Position numbers and translations under genes: made by a program
Shown here: piece after piece, positions 39,190-54,200 of the stretch
Layout of the letters: every line of letters starts with the position of its first letter
How positions within the stretch are numbered: position 1 is the first letter of the stretch
Assembly (NCBI GenBank): GCA_013397455.1
Contig: VYZB01000035.1
Location: 1,499,744-1,563,743 of the forward strand
DNA: 64,000 nucleotides
Reading direction: 5' to 3'
From: Crotophaga sulcirostris
Lineage: Eukaryota; Chordata; Aves; Cuculiformes; Crotophagidae
The notes under the pieces: model-generated
Told to the model about the DNA's origin: nothing
Databases searched by the model: none
What the model saw: the letters and a program-made list of their open reading frames with translations, nothing else

Positions 39190-39205
39190 AAACAGAAAAA
39201 TACAT

Positions 39206-42200
39206 CATGTAAGAATGTGTTTTTCACAGTGATGATGTTCCCTTTTCTACTGGGGGAGGGAATCACTTCATAGCTTCACAGACAGAAGAGGACACAACTT
39301 ACATCCTCAATGTGCACCTAGTGAAAGAGTATCCACTACAATATGTCTATTAAAGGATAGAAATCACAAACTTATGTCCATTTTTATTTAAATTCTTGTT
39401 CTAATTCTTCTCTCTGACACAGCAGAGGCAAAAAAAGCCACTGCTCAGAGGACAAACCAAACCCTTTCGTACCATTCTGGCTATATTAGTGGCTAGAGTG
39501 ATCCATCAGTGAAGCACAGGCTACGTTACACTGGCTGTCTGCTCAGAAATGGATTTACCCTTTACAGAAAAACACTGAGGAACCAACATGCTTTATAGCA
39601 TGTGTTTCATTGCTATGCTTTCCCCAAGGACTGTTGTCACAGGAGTAACAACCTGCCCAGTGTGGCACGGCATGTGGGCTAGAAAATGTGGCAAGTGAGC
39701 CTTACAGCCAGTTCCTGTCCCTGTTCACCATTTCTGTTTCTTACAGTGAGTTTGACCTTAAAAAAGACTCTACCCATCACTGAAGTCTGTTGCTTAGGTT
39801 GAGGAAGCCTGAGTAACAGGCTTCAGTAACTTTTGAAAGAATAGCCGAATCATCCAGACAGCAATGCAGGATAGTTTCCTACATTTTGCTTTGTAAGAGC
39901 TTTGTCTCTTAATGGCACGTGTATAGATGCAGTAGTAGTCTAATAGCATCAGTGTTTAAGGCTCCCACAGCTTGCCTCCAACTTGGATGAGAATTAGTCA
40001 AAACTTTCTCTACTCCACAATTATATGCATATATTTTTTGCTGATGAGAAGACCTAAATGATAAAGGCTGCATTTTACAGAGATGAGCATCATATCCATG
40101 TAAGACTCATCACATACAATGTGAGATGAGAGAGAAAGGTCTCACTGAATGAGTAAGAGAGAAAAGCAGGGTTTGCTCAATATCTCCAAGATGCACTTAA
40201 CAGTGGGAAACTGGGTGGCTATCTGTGGGCTCCTGGCTTTAGCACATCACTTGTCTAGGGCCTCCTCCAGAGTGAGCTGGTCTCAGTCTCCTACTACCCA
40301 TGCTGGAAGCAGAAGTAATCTTCCTCCACCAGCATCTTCCCACTCCCTTAGCAGCAGCAATGGAGCAGAAACTGGCCTCAGAGAAGTGGAGGGTGAAGGA
40401 ACTGTGCTTAGCACTGAGGCTCTGGGTGATGCTGAAGGGAGGCAAAGAGAGGAAAGGAGAAATCCTGCTGCTGCCAGGCTCAGATGTTGACACCAAAAGA
40501 TCAGGTGCAAGCAGCAGTTCTGGGCCAAAGGGCTGGTATCACCACAGGAAGCAACATTTGGTTCTCCAAACCCACTCCTGCAGCTGCAGTCACCCATCTG
40601 TCTGGGGTGCTGGTGGGCAGACGGGGATGTTCAACTGCTCAGGAAGAATTTACTGCTCCATTTACTTCCTCCAGGGACAGGCTGTTGGCCAGATGAAGTA
40701 GCCCTAGTTGGATTTAGCAAACTAGACCACCAGCTGGACCACATGGATAACTGAACCCAGAGGAGCTTTGTCTACAACTCTTAAAACTAACCAGTAGGAT
40801 TGTGCCTTTTTCCTGCCTTAATTAAATATAGGCATTAAATGGCAAGGGGTTTTCATATGGGAGACAGCTCTTGACAAATGCAAAAGCAAAGACTATAAAA
40901 ATGAACAAGGTGTTCAGAGGGGATTTTAAAAAGAAGAAAAGGCAAAACAAGGAGCTAAATCCAAAGTGTCCTTGATTTCAGTTATTCTTTACTACAACAT
41001 TTGGAGGAGTCAAAGGAATGCCATTTATCTGGCAAAGATAGACAGAAGACTGGAAAAGCAGTATCAAGTAGTTCAAGAGCTACAGACTGAAAGAAAAACA
41101 AGAGGGTAAGAGGAAAACCAGAGAATTTAGGATACAAATGTGAGCTTTGTTGTACACTGCCACATAAACCTTTATGACAAACTCCAGGGTGCCTCTCCCT
41201 GCTTACGCAAGTGGCTGTGACAAGAGAGTGAGTTTGTCTAACCAAGAGCAGGACTTGGAATACTATCTACCTTTCAGCAGGGATAAAACTCTAAAAGGAA
41301 TTTGGCTTGTGGCAGTAGTAATTCATAGCAATAGTACCTGAAAAACCATTATACAACTTTTCCTGGAAATGATCAAGGAAGCTGCCGTCATGTTGTTCCC
41401 TCCCACACAGGATAATGTTTGATAATATTTCCTGTAGCCATGGTGAAGCACTAAAAAGTATATCCAGCTCATCTGGGCAACTAAAATTTTCTCCAGTTCT
41501 GGCACTGAATGTAGAATACTCTGATGATAGGTGAACTACTCTATTGGGAGTCCTAAGAAACTGAAGAAGAATATGGACATTTTTAGACCAAATATATATT
41601 GCAGTGACACTTTTTGCTCACCGAGCAATAAATATGTAAAACTGGGAGTCAATGATCTCACATGCTAACTGAGTAAGAGCTAACAGGGACTCATATGACC
41701 TTGCTGGAGAAGATCTGAATAAGTACTGCAAGTAGCTGTGACTAAATTTGTGTGAAACTTCTTTCCTGACAATTGCTTCCCAGTTACAAAATACCTCGAA
41801 ACCTTAAGAGTCAATTTTAAGTAATTTCCAGAGGAGGATTTTGAACAGAGTAGGATTACGAACAATTTTTCTTGAAATGGGAGCTAAATGGAGTGGTTGT
41901 TAATTGTCAGCCAAATTCATAGTGTGTTAATTGTTAAAGAACAGTTCTGGAATAAAATACTAAATACCAGTTATGGTCAGTAGATAAACACAAATGAGTT
42001 GCCACATCTGACAGTTAAGCTGCTCAAGGAATTAAAATCAGGAAAAAAGAGGAAGAAAAATGCAAAAAAGCAACTTTTATGACCCAGGCTTCAGATCTGT
42101 CTGGCCAAACTGTGTCTTGTTCTCTTACCTGACTCAACGATAGTGAAGACCTGCATAGGAGAAACCAGTGTAAAGTTACCATAAACAGTTTAAGCTCTAC

Positions 42201-45200
42201 ACTGCTGAACCTTTCACTGAAATTGTCCCAGCAACTTTCTTCTGAACCACAAGAGAAGAGCTGTCAGGCCGATCAATGCACTAAACAAATGACAGATTTT
42301 GCTGTGCTCTCTAGCAAAGTTCCAGCAGAAGGATCCATCAGCAGAATGGGAACATCACCAGTCATCCCCCACAATGAAGGTCTTGTGTCATACCCTCTGC
42401 CAACTGCCTCTGGATACTTGTGGTTGATATGCTGATGGGAAAACAGCGCATGAATATTGTAATTAATTCAGAAATATTCCTCTATAGCGCTAAGGAGTCA
42501 CTGTCATTTATCTATTGTTTCTGTGGTTTTAGGCTCATTTTAGGCTCTGAAACTTATTGAAGGCTTAACTTTATGATGCAGCATGAATGTACCATGTCTC
42601 TCTTACTTAATTGCTATGCATTGTTATTTTCAGAGACAGCATTGGATTTCATTCAGATGGTTCACATGAAGTTGCAAGACCTCAAACAAAAAAATCTGCA
42701 CAGCATGACATAACAGCTGATCACGAGATCCACTCTTTACAGTGACATTCTGCAAGCATCAGCTGAAGCTGCAGTTTCAGGCTTACCTAAGTCCAACAGG
42801 GAAGGTTTGGGCAGTACTGTCACATTTTCAGGCTCAGATCTGCTACTCCATTGCCGTTACTTAGCACTTAGCACAAAGTTTACATTGTTCAAATTCTGCA
42901 CTCTTATGCAGCAAGCGTACTCTGCAGTTACACATCCATTATTTAATTTTCCCATATGGCCTCTTATTAACAGGGGATCAGATTTTTCTTACTATTTTGT
43001 AATAAATTGGTATAATTTAAAGAGAAGTTAAGTCAGCATGTTTATTCACCATTATAATAACCCATCTGTCCTTGTAATTTCCTCTCCTAACATAGCTGTG
43101 ATATTCCTAGTGGATTTAGGCCTGCTCTATCAGACCCAGAATGCTAATCGCATACACCTTTGAGAAACAAGAGTATGCATTGATTGGTTTGGCATGGAAA
43201 TTTCTGGTTTTTCATGGGTGGATGAATTTTTTGCTGATAGTGTTTTCTAGATCATTTCAGACTTCTAATAGGGTCCGTATCAGTCCCTCATACACAAGAC
43301 AATAATTCAATTTCTTAAAATCAACGCTCTGCACTCCTGCAGAAGGATGGCTGGAAGTTCATCTTGCCTGAAGAACATTTGTTAAACATCTTTTTAGACA
43401 TAAAACTGTCTAAGAATGATCATGTATATTTCAGCACCTTGTGGCTCTATATCCATCTCAACCATACCTCATCCAATCTGGGCTTTCCATGGAAAGTGAA
43501 TAAAAGGTACATAATTCTCCACCTTCCTGTCTCAATGCACATGAAGATCTGCACTTACACTGTACATACATCTAAATTACTCTGTCCTGCTTAGTTCACG
43601 TAGACGCTGTAGGTGGATTTGAGTTTGAGTTATTAACAATTCCCCTTTCTGACTGATTGTCTTCAATTAGGTACAAATACCCTCTGAATTTCTTGTCTCC
43701 AGATGAACTTTTGAAGCTCTGGATATTGTGGGCACACATAGGAGGAAAGATTCACATTCACCTGTATTCTTGTTTCTTCCTCCTGTCCTCTCCACTTTAC
43801 ATCTAAGTGTCCTTTCTTCCTCCTTTCTTCTTCTCTACTTCCATTCCTCTCCTTCTTATAATCCACCCTGGGTATTCTTACTAACAAATCTAACTGAGTG
43901 GCAAATTGCGTGCATTTGACTTCTGAGTCTCCTCTTTTTCCTTCTCTTCACACCTCTCTCTTGCTTATCTCACATTATTTGTTTCTTCTTAGCAAACCTA
44001 TGAGGTACATTAAAACCGAACCATGTCTAACTACCAGACGTGATTGTAATCGTGTTGCCTCAGCCTGGGGAAAGGAGGGTAGGGTAAAAAGCCTCCATTG
44101 GGTAAAGTTGCCAGCACAATTTCTTCTGTCATCAGCACTGTGGAGGTAGAAGAAAATCTGCGTGTACCACAAGAATAGAATGCAATATAACAAGGACAGG
44201 AGGGAAAAGAATTGTCAGCTACTTCGCCACCTTTAAAAAGGCGATGTGAACAAAATTAAAGTAGCAACTATAGCTGCATTTTCTTGTATAAAGGGAATAA
44301 AGCACTAGGATAAATGATCCCAGAATTAAACCAATAGGTTTCGATTTATTTAGCTCTTGATGTGCCTAAAGGAGAAAACCAGAGATGAGACTAATGCAGA
44401 GATGGGAACGGAGGGCTGGCTCACTGTAGATAAGCAAGAAGCTGAAAAACATATTGTCACATTATTTGATCTATGTGTGAAATAATCTATACTCATTCAT
44501 AGTCTACTCTAGTGCACCTAAACCATAGGCAAATAAAGTTCTACAGATGTTTGCACAGCCAATATCCAGGAGGAGCTGGTACCGCAGCCAATGACTTGCA
44601 CTAGTGAAACAGGTACTTTCCCAGAGTGCGAAATTAAGGAACTGCTTTTGTGATTTTGGCATTTATTTTGTGACTCAAAAGCAGGACGGCAGGTCTCCTT
44701 TCTATTTTAAGTTGTAGCACAAAATACCTGGTTTCACAAATGGTTTGATCCTCCCTATATTATCAATGCACTGTATAAATATACATCAGTCCATAAAGTA
44801 GGCTTCTGTGAAAAATGAAAATGTGGATAAAATTTCTTAGGCAAATCAACATAACCTGCTCAAGGGTATGTTCCTTTTTACTGATTTATTCTGCTGTCAA
44901 AGTTGAACAATGTTTGAAAAACATCTTGTAGTAAAAGCATAATTCAAAATGACAAAGGAGGATATTTTTCACAGTGATGCTTTGTTCATAAAAGAAACCG
45001 CAAGTGAGTAAATGACAACAAAATCTGTCATATAGCTACTCTAATAATTCTGTTCTCTGGACACAGGATTTACAGTTTCAGACAGCAGGAGGGGACTAAA
45101 AATAGGTAAAGTATCTCCACATGACACTGACAATATCAATGTATCCCTAATAATTACTGGAAAAGTAATGTCCACAATAATAAACAAACCCAAGGTCATC

Positions 45201-48200
45201 CTCTAACCACACCTCTCTCCCCACTGTTGATCCTCAACCAGCTGATAGAAGAGCATCTGGGTTTGCAAGCCGGAGACCAAATAGTAGGACCTGTCACTTG
45301 CTCTTGTCACTTAAACCAGGAGACTTCTTGAACAGTGGCCAAATTGCACAATTCTGTCCAATTTGGTGATAATGGCTCCATGTCAGATGCTTATGTCTTG
45401 CTGCCATGTTGTTCACTAACAGGATCTGAGATATCACTGCTCTTTCAGTGTCTCTCTTCTATCAAGAAGTGACTTCCACGTTGTGATGAGCTTCTCTTTT
45501 TTTCCAGATTCTAGTCACCTCTTTCTGAAACACATTTCTACCCACCAGCTCCTGCCTTCTGTTCAGTGGATGGGCCATATGTAGGGTAGCTAACCCAGTT
45601 CTGCTGAGAACAAGATCATGTGATTTGAATGTCCCCTGTGTATGTGCATTGCGGTCAGAGATGGAAAGACTGGTGGAGACTGGATTTTGGATCAAACCCC
45701 TCTAAAAGAGAGAGGACAATAGATGAGCTACCATTATAGTTTTAAACACCTTGACAGCCTGGGAGGGAACATTCAGACATCTCTGTCTCTTGTAGTCATC
45801 CCTGAAAGGAATCCCATGAGCTCAGCCTGACCTCTTGAGCTGCAAGGTTGACGCATTTCTACATGTTTGCTATATACTGTATATTTCTGGATCATTCTCT
45901 ATACCCTGGATGCTCAGCTCACCTCCTAATGGGATTTGTAATAAATGAAGTGTCTTCCTGAATGTTAATTAATTTGCTTACATTATTGTTAATGAATAGT
46001 GAGGGCTGAGCCATTTGCTGCTCTCCATCCTGACAAATCCTCTTCGGTGTATCTTTCAGTGATAGCTTTCCACATCATCTTAAATACAAGTACATATCCT
46101 ACTTTATATCAGCTCTTTTACCTTACCTTACTGAGCTCCAGTAGCACATTAAATGATATAATTAGCCTTTCTTATCTGTGGTTTCTTTTCACATCCTGTT
46201 TCCTATAACCTTACATGTGCTGTGACTAATGCATTACTGAAGATGTATTGTGCTTGCTGCTTAAAGAGAAGAAAATAGAACCAGGGATTTTCATGGAAGT
46301 GAAAATCTTGCTTGAGAGATCAGTTTCTTGTTTTAGTTTGGTTTGCTTTTTTATTCAAGGGAGAAATGTCAACATAAGACAATTTCGTAAGCACAGGCAC
46401 CCTGAGACTTACATTTTCAAAATTAATCCCAGGGGAAAGAAAAGAACGATAATTAAAAGTGAGTATTTCAAAGCTGACTGGGCACCTGCGATTCTAGTAC
46501 ACCATTAGGGGGCCATCTCAATATAAGATCTTAAGAATGAAGCTTTTAGACAGACTTGGAAGTTTTATTCAGCCGAGAAACACTTGCTCAGGGATAAGTA
46601 AGAATTCTTTGCAATTTTCTCATGGGTCCTGCAGAATCCTAGGAGCAATTTCATATAATAGGAAATGCAGGTCCATTGCACTTTAGTGACTGTCAGTGGG
46701 TGGTTAAAAAGCACAATATCCACATTGTACCTAAGCTGTAATTAAAGAGGTATCAACTATTTTTTAATATAGAAAGCTTTGTCTTCTGACCAAAAGAATA
46801 AATAAGTCATCGCTCAGGAATGCTGGATAGTCATAATTTCAGGCCTATAAATCATACTTAGTGTGTTTTGTAACCAGCTTTTCTGAAATGCTGCTTCATA
46901 AAAAATCACACAAGCAGCACCACGCATTGTATTATTTATTATTAGAAGTGGGAGCTGCAGAAGCATCCTCATCATCCTTCAGCTATCTACCCCTGGGGGA
47001 GAGCAATAATTGCCAAGATTTGAAAAATAGCTGACAGTATCATGAGGAATTTCAATGTTAACTTGAAGTGGTCATTCTTGGATTGCTGTAAGGCAAGAGG
47101 CAATGCAAAGCATCTACATAAAGTGGCCTTATTTAGAGGATGCATCAACACCACTGCGTATTTTCTTAAACATTTTTAAACTTGATTTTTAATACAGTGA
47201 CACAGATCTGTACTAAAGTTGTCTTTGCATATCATTTTTTGTGTAAGCAGTAACAGTGACTTATAATTCCATATGAAGTTGTCAGCACAAACACGTGTTC
47301 CCTTGCACAATCTCTTCTGAAGTCAGTCTGAAGCTCACACAGCCTCTTTACTCAGCTAAGTACAAGAGCGAGTCTCTCAGAAGGCTGCAGCCAAAGGCTG
47401 AGAAGGTTCCCATGGGCTTCTGTGAAGCAGCAAGATGAAAATCAAAGGGGAGAATGCAGAGCACTAACCAAAGGCAGAAATATAAAAATTCACAGAGTAA
47501 TAAAAAAAGACCCATTAGGCAGCAGTGGTAATTCACAGTTGAATGCAAACAGTGTCACGATATCACAGAGAAAGAAAACATGATACTAGGACACACACGC
47601 AGGAATATAGCCCATAATACATATGAAGCAATTATTTTCTTCTACTCAGCACTGCTCGAAGTCTCAGCTGAAGCAGTGTCCCCTTAAGGTACCACAGTTC
47701 ACAAAAGAGGTGGTCTAACTAGAAATAGTTCAAGCAAAAGCCCTGAGAATGGTCAAAGCACCAGAAAAAATGAGCTCCAGAAAAATATTCCCACACCAAA
47801 CTGTATCTATGAAGCAGATAATAGACACATAGCAACACTGCCAAGGATCAGAGCGATACGGCCATGAATGGTAGTCAGCGGAAGGAAACAGAACTAAGAA
47901 ATTCTTTAAATGTATCAATTTCCCCCTTTGTGGATATAATAAACAATAATACTGAGGGCAGGTAGTAAGAAAAACCCAAACAAACAAACCAGCATATGGA
48001 AAACACTGAGAAATCTAGGTAGGTAAACCTAAAATATCATTTATATCCCATCTGTAGTCAGTTCACACTTTTACTTTTTCTCAGGATACACAGTGCTTGC
48101 ATTCTTAGCTCCCATATTCATCCATTTAGACAAAAATTACACCTTAGCTATTCTTACCCAAACAAAATTTACCCTCCTTGTCTCCCAGTGACACAAATGA

Positions 48201-51200
48201 ATACTGAAGCCTCCCGATTCAGAAAACAAATACTTTAAATCTCCATTCTTAGAGGAACAAAACTTGTGCTGTTGTGCTAGCCACCTGGCAACTAGTTGTC
48301 CCAGTAACTTTGCAGCTTACTGGTCAGTCTCACCCTAATGTGGAAAAAAAAAACCAAACAAAAACCAAGAAAATTAAGTTTGTACAAAGTAGGCATTTGA
48401 CGGACAAATCCTGGGCTGCCAGTCAGCAGGCACAGACTTCTAGACTGGTCTGTGAAGGTACTGTGGGGAAAGCTTCTCCAGTGTGGGCCTGTGCCTAGAA
48501 GGCAGCCAAGTGCTGCAGGTCATTCCAGCCAGCAGGAGTGTGAGGGAAGAGATAAGAGAAGGAGTGCACTCAAAACACCACTCCACTGGCTCCCCTGGGC
48601 ACCCACCCCTGTGTGCAAGCCCCCCTCTACCACTTGGTGGGGGAGCAGATGGGGTATGATGATGCAGAGCCACCCCAGTGATCCCTCTTTAGGGTAGACA
48701 GATGAGATTTCTAGAACTCCTGATTCTGCAATCTTGAGATATGTATATATACATTTAAAATAATGAAAATCAAGGACTGTCCTGGATTTCTTGAAAGCCT
48801 TGGATCTAGATTAGAAATCCAACTCCTTCCTTCCCTGTCACATATGGCATTTCCCAATACCAAGATAATTTCTCCTGCCACAGTATACCCTGAATGCAAG
48901 GTCCCTACAGGGATCCTCAGAAAGCAGAGCAAATAGATGCTTAACATAGGATTAAAAAGCAAATTTTGGGACTGGATCCCAGGTTGGGCGCATCGATGTC
49001 TACGTCCACCCCAGCAGGTGTGTCATTGCATGCATATGTTGTGATAAGAAAATCAAAGAAACACATGCAAAAAGACAGGGAGAGGCCTCTCTTCCAAATA
49101 CCAAGTGGCATTTCACTGGACTAGCAGACAGCTGGATTCACAGCTGAGTGTCCCAGTTTGGAGCAGAGATGGAAGCAGGACAGCATTCCTACCATGCGAC
49201 TGCCTCAGTTTAGGCCATGCACCATAAAGCAATTACGATCACATGGCCAAGAAGTAAAGCTATATCTACCAAAAAAAATACGTTTCAAGATCCCTTGGAC
49301 ATGTGGGTGATCTCAGCACCTTAGCAATGTTACACATGCTCATCATCAAAACACGGGCACGCAGGGCAGAAAGTGATATGGCTGGAGGGCTGACCTAGGC
49401 ATAAGTAAGAAGAAGTTTTGAGGAAAGCAGGGGTTAAAGGAGCCACTTCAAAGGCACCACAGGAGGCAAAAAAGAGTCTAGCTACTGCTTTCAAGGCTGT
49501 GTTGTTCACAACTTGCTGCAAAGGGTTATAGACTTTGGCAATGTACAGCGTTAATCTGAGGCAGTGGAGCTGAGGGATGGACGTGTTTATGCACTTGAGC
49601 AATCACTGACTTTTCACAGCCCTCTTGAAAAGATTACAACTTCTCTAGCAGAACAAACTTCCCAGTAATACACCCTCTGCCAAAAAGCATTTCCTTACTT
49701 CATAACTGAAGGATATGAATCACAGGAGAGAACCAGTGTCCCAGATCAATACTTATCAGATTTTTGCCTGGACGAAGTATCGTGGAAGAACGAAGCAACA
49801 TGAATAACAGATGGGATAGAAAACTAGGAGATGATAATATGCTGGTAAAACATATTTTACCTGGAATTTCTTTACTACTTGCTCTGGACTGTGTTTTTCC
49901 CTCCAAGTTTCTATTACAAAACAAAACAAAACTAGCCATCTTGCTTTTGTTTTGATCCTACCCACGCAGGGTATTCCCGACTCTTTGCTCAATGAGTTTC
50001 AGCCTTAAATCATGTTAACATTGTTCTTTAGATTTTCTGACTCATTGCAGTTTTGTATTTCAAATTTGAAGATGCTTTTGCACAGGAAGCAATCTTAGAC
50101 AATGTAGTAAATTCCTTAGCTACACTCATTTGTTTTCTATAGAAGCTTAGGTGATACTGAAGACCTACGGAGGGACTTCTTGTCAACTGTTACAATTTGC
50201 CGCTATATCCAGATCATCTGAATCATGTTTTCTTTCTAAATTCAGTGATGCATGAACAACACGTATGAAACATAAGATTTATTAAGATCTTGGTCTTAAC
50301 ATCTGATGATAATGATGGATGTGGACAAGTACATAGATACACACATGCCTATACATTCTCAACTGCAATTCAGAGGGCCTGCTTTGTGGTATAAACCTTG
50401 AATGAACACCTTTGTATTTCTATAATCTGTTTTCCATGATTCTATTTAGATACGATGACCAAGACTCCTAGCCACACACAAAGGAAAGTGAAATGCAACC
50501 CTGAAGAAGGGCATGAGGAGTGATTTCATCCTATTTTTTTAGCTCAAAAAAAAATCTGTGACCACCGTTTACCAGTCAGAGGGCTCCTGTATAGTTTTTT
50601 GTTTTCCATTAACTAACAGAGCCTAAGTCACCTCCCAGAGTATTTGAAATACATGTCAATGAGACTTTGTCTTTCCTGGCAATGTCCTACTTGGCAGGTG
50701 GCTAATGAAAGAAGCGTTACAGTGACTCAGCTGTTCCATGGGGCGATTCCTCCACAACCAACAGAGAGCTAGGCAAAGCAATCCTTATGTGGGAAAAATC
50801 TGAGCCACCGATTCAGGGGCTGCTAACTGGGGATCTGAGATTCAGAGCGGCCTAACACTATCATTTTCTTCATTCTTGTGTTGTGGACTCGTAATAATAG
50901 GTTAATTATGGTTTTAATTTTGGAAATACAGATTATTGTTCTTCAACACACAGGCCAGACAGATAACGATTTCTTTGTTGCAATTCTGGCAGAACACAAT
51001 GCTTCTTGTTTATAACAGCAACTGGATAATTTATTTATTTGCATGCAGGGGGTAGTTTGTTCCACTGGATACCCTTTAGCTTTTACATCTCCATTGTTCA
51101 GAAATAACACAATATATTACAACTATATTACAATAAGCCTTCAATTATTGGGTAAATCAATTTAATCAAACAAGAGCATGGCTCATACATAGCTGCAATT

Positions 51201-54200
51201 ACCTGTAAATTATGGGTACTGGTAGTCAACAATACCGTCTTTCACTGCATCATGAGAAACAGTATCTCCTAATTTAAATATGCTCAACTATCAGATAGAC
51301 TTCGATTGTTAAAGAACATAACAGTAATTATTCTATTATGGTGTTATTCTACCTTACTACCCACAGATGGACAGTGGAAAGATGAAAACTTTGGTGTCTC
51401 TTGTATATGTTCCACAGTCTCTTCGCTACAATCATACAGCAAAAATTTTAATGTATAGCTCATTATATATGAAAAAGATCAAAGAGGATTAATGATAGAT
51501 ACCACATATCTCACTGAAGTATGAAGCCTGATGATATCAGGTAAAACTACAGAATGAGTAATCATACTGTTGCTAAACTTTTCAGCAGAAATATCCAGCT
51601 TCTGCAATTACCCAGCAATCCCTAACTGTCCACCACGTTTGTCCAGTTGCCCTCAGTCCTGAATACTCCTCTGCAAAGCTGGCAAGCTTTTTGCTCCTTC
51701 TGTGGAGTTCTGTAATTTATCCCTCCTGCCATTTTACAGCAGACTAGAAACTGACGTTGGCGTAATGATATATAATAAGCCAGATAATGCAAATAATTGT
51801 TCCATCGACACAATTAATTAATATCACATCAAGCTGAACCAGAACCATTAGCACTAATTTAGCTGAACCAGCACAGAATATCTACTTTGCTGGGCAGGAG
51901 CAGCATAGAAATTTTGCCTCAGAACAGAAAGCTTGAAATATCCACAACTGTATTCGTGAGGATGTATAAATCTGGACACAGTCCTTAAAAACCCATAGAC
52001 ATCTTCCATGCTATGCACATGCAAATGGAAGTTCAGGTTCATTCATCATCTCTCAAATCACATGCATTTTGCCTCCTATAAAATGTACTGCTTAATCTTT
52101 GAAATCTATAGCCTTGTGGAGCCTGTGATATAAATCAGAAGTAAGTTAATCCATTCATCCTTATCTGATCACCTCTTCTAGCCTTACTGCCCACTCTTCA
52201 AGACCTTACAGTTTAATTTAACTTTGTTTCACTATCCAATTGTGTTGGATTCTTGGAAAAAATCATATAAATGTATCTGTGGCAGGTGTAACGCAGTGTC
52301 ACTTCACTGGAAGTCAAGGAGTTATATGTTATTACAACAGCAATGAATTTAATCCATGACCAGCGGAATATTATAGTTGTAGAATCCTGCTCAAAATGAA
52401 TAATGGAAGCAGCTATGAGCCCCCACGTAAATAGATGCCATAAATTCAGCTCTTGCGTAAATCCAGGAATTTATACCAGGCATGGATGCAACCATTTTGC
52501 CATTCACGTACTCTGTAGTTTAAAGGCTCACATTATTCATTGCTAATGTGAGCAGCTGAAAGTCTGCTAAACTCCATGGAATGGCACTGAGCTATGCTGG
52601 CTGTCCCTGTGGCAGTACCCAACACACAACTAAAGTCATCAGTGCAGAATAGTGACACAAAATGGAGACATGCAAAATGAGATTTTTCAGAGCTTATTTC
52701 GAAGTTAATGGAAATTGCATAGCCATTCCCTTTACCTGAATTTAAAGAAGACAATCACAACTCCCTTAGTGAAAGGACAACAATAGTGGAAGAAGTGATC
52801 ATTGTATGTCTGAATGAATTAACTGAAATCAGTGAAACTAATTCTAGAGTAAAGCGCTATACAACAAGAACAAGGACCAGAACCAAGCCCAAAGGAACAT
52901 CATGTTCAAAACCAGGAAGGGTGGTGAACTGAGACTCCTCATCTGTTTCTAATATAAAACCCCTCCGGCTTTTATCAGCACTGCTGGAAGTCAAGAAGTA
53001 AGAACATCTTATTCCATTGCTCTTTCTTCCAGCTTTCAGTGCTCCACATAATCAGAACACTTCTAAAATGCAGCTCATGTGAGAATTTAGAATAAAATAA
53101 TAAAATGCCCAATCTGTTTACCTTAGCCCTTAAAAAGAATACACATTCTTGCAAATTAGTGATGCATAAATACATCAGAAGCTTTTCAGGATTATTATAA
53201 CAGACCTAACACACAAAGAAACTCCAAGCTAACATTATACATGTACCAAGAGACCTAATTCACACAAGCAGCAGCCCTGTAATAGCACTTTTTATCTCAC
53301 TTAAATTCCAGCGAGACCAGTAATTGTGAACTGATGCACTCAAAGGCTAAGGTTTAGGTGTAGCTATCCCCAGGGTAGCATCACTACAAACTGAAGAAAT
53401 TAATTTCATCTTGAGATTCTATCAAACAAACTAAACAGCAAAAAAAATGCAGTAAAGAAAATCCAAGTAGATATAAGCTCAAGCATACATAATAGACAAT
53501 AAATGCTAAGTAACCACAGTTTGGAAACAACTGCTTTCCTCAGAAGGTCCCCTGATTACAACTTAGAAATCTGGAGAGGATTACGGTGTCAGCAAAGTAC
53601 TACTACTTTGTACTTCCCATCTTCAAAGGATTGTAACAACTAATGAATCCTCATGAGGCCCCTGTGAAACAGATAAGTGTTGTAATCTATCTCACAGGTA
53701 GGTAAGTTGACTACTGATTTGGTAAAGCTGTATTAGATAGCTGTAGCTCCTGAATTTGGGATCCCAAAGGTACTGTAATCCTTTTGTGAAATTTCCTTCC
53801 CTGCCTTCCACTTTCTTCTGCCTGCTCTCCTCCTTTTGGTCCAGACAGGGAATATAGGGTTGCTGCAGCTAATTTTTGTCATCCTGTGACATCCACAGAA
53901 CTGATGTGCACTCAATCAGAACAATTACAACTATTAGAGCTAACAAGATGAGCAGGAAACGGCTGAAGTTAAGGAATTAAGCATAGAGAAGGAAAGGGCA
54001 TTGCACTCTAGGCTGTAGAAAATGCATCCCTTCTCTCCAGATTACAAGTCATTTATCTTTTACTAGAGCACCTCTTCCTAATAAACGTTGCTATCAGGGC
54101 AGCCTGCTTATACCATCCCTAGACTAGCTTCTCAGCAAACTCAACCAGGTTGTAGATTTGTCCCTCTCTTCTCCCTGGAGAAGATGTGCATAGGGGTTAA

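Larger units (their letters stand above)
1..39205 (+). other. RSPO3: RSPO3 gene body, 5' end outside window
   Basis: R-spondin 3 is a secreted ligand. It bridges LGR4/5/6 to the E3 ligases ZNRF3/RNF43, which raises Frizzled levels and strengthens Wnt signalling. Four exons are visible, joined by three GT-AG introns, all phase 1. The first visible exon starts with the last two bases of a split ATG codon, so exon 1 also ends in phase 1. The visible part gives 242 complete residues plus the split Met. If exon 1 has the human length (32 codons plus one base), the protein is about 275 residues, against 272 in human. Module order is furin-like 1, furin-like 2, TSP1, basic tail. Exon 1 (start codon, signal peptide) and the promoter were not found in 1-9995 and are inferred to lie upstream. 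The assignment to RSPO3 rather than RSPO1/2/4 rests on near identity to the remembered human RSPO3 protein along all four exons. Confidence 0.96.
38346..39205 (+). other. RSPO3: RSPO3 3' UTR
   Basis: About 860 bases between the TAA and the most likely poly(A) site. The sequence is AT-rich and has two Pumilio-type motifs. The 3' limit is inferred from AATAAA at 39184 plus a GT-rich stretch (AATGTGTTTTTC) just after it. ATTAAA at 38510 could give a shorter form. Confidence 0.75.

Noticed and set aside
40149..40701. Several open frames of 85-133 codons on both strands
   Set aside because: Ser- and Cys-rich translations in opposite directions over the same DNA, without motif or splice structure; no support for a gene.
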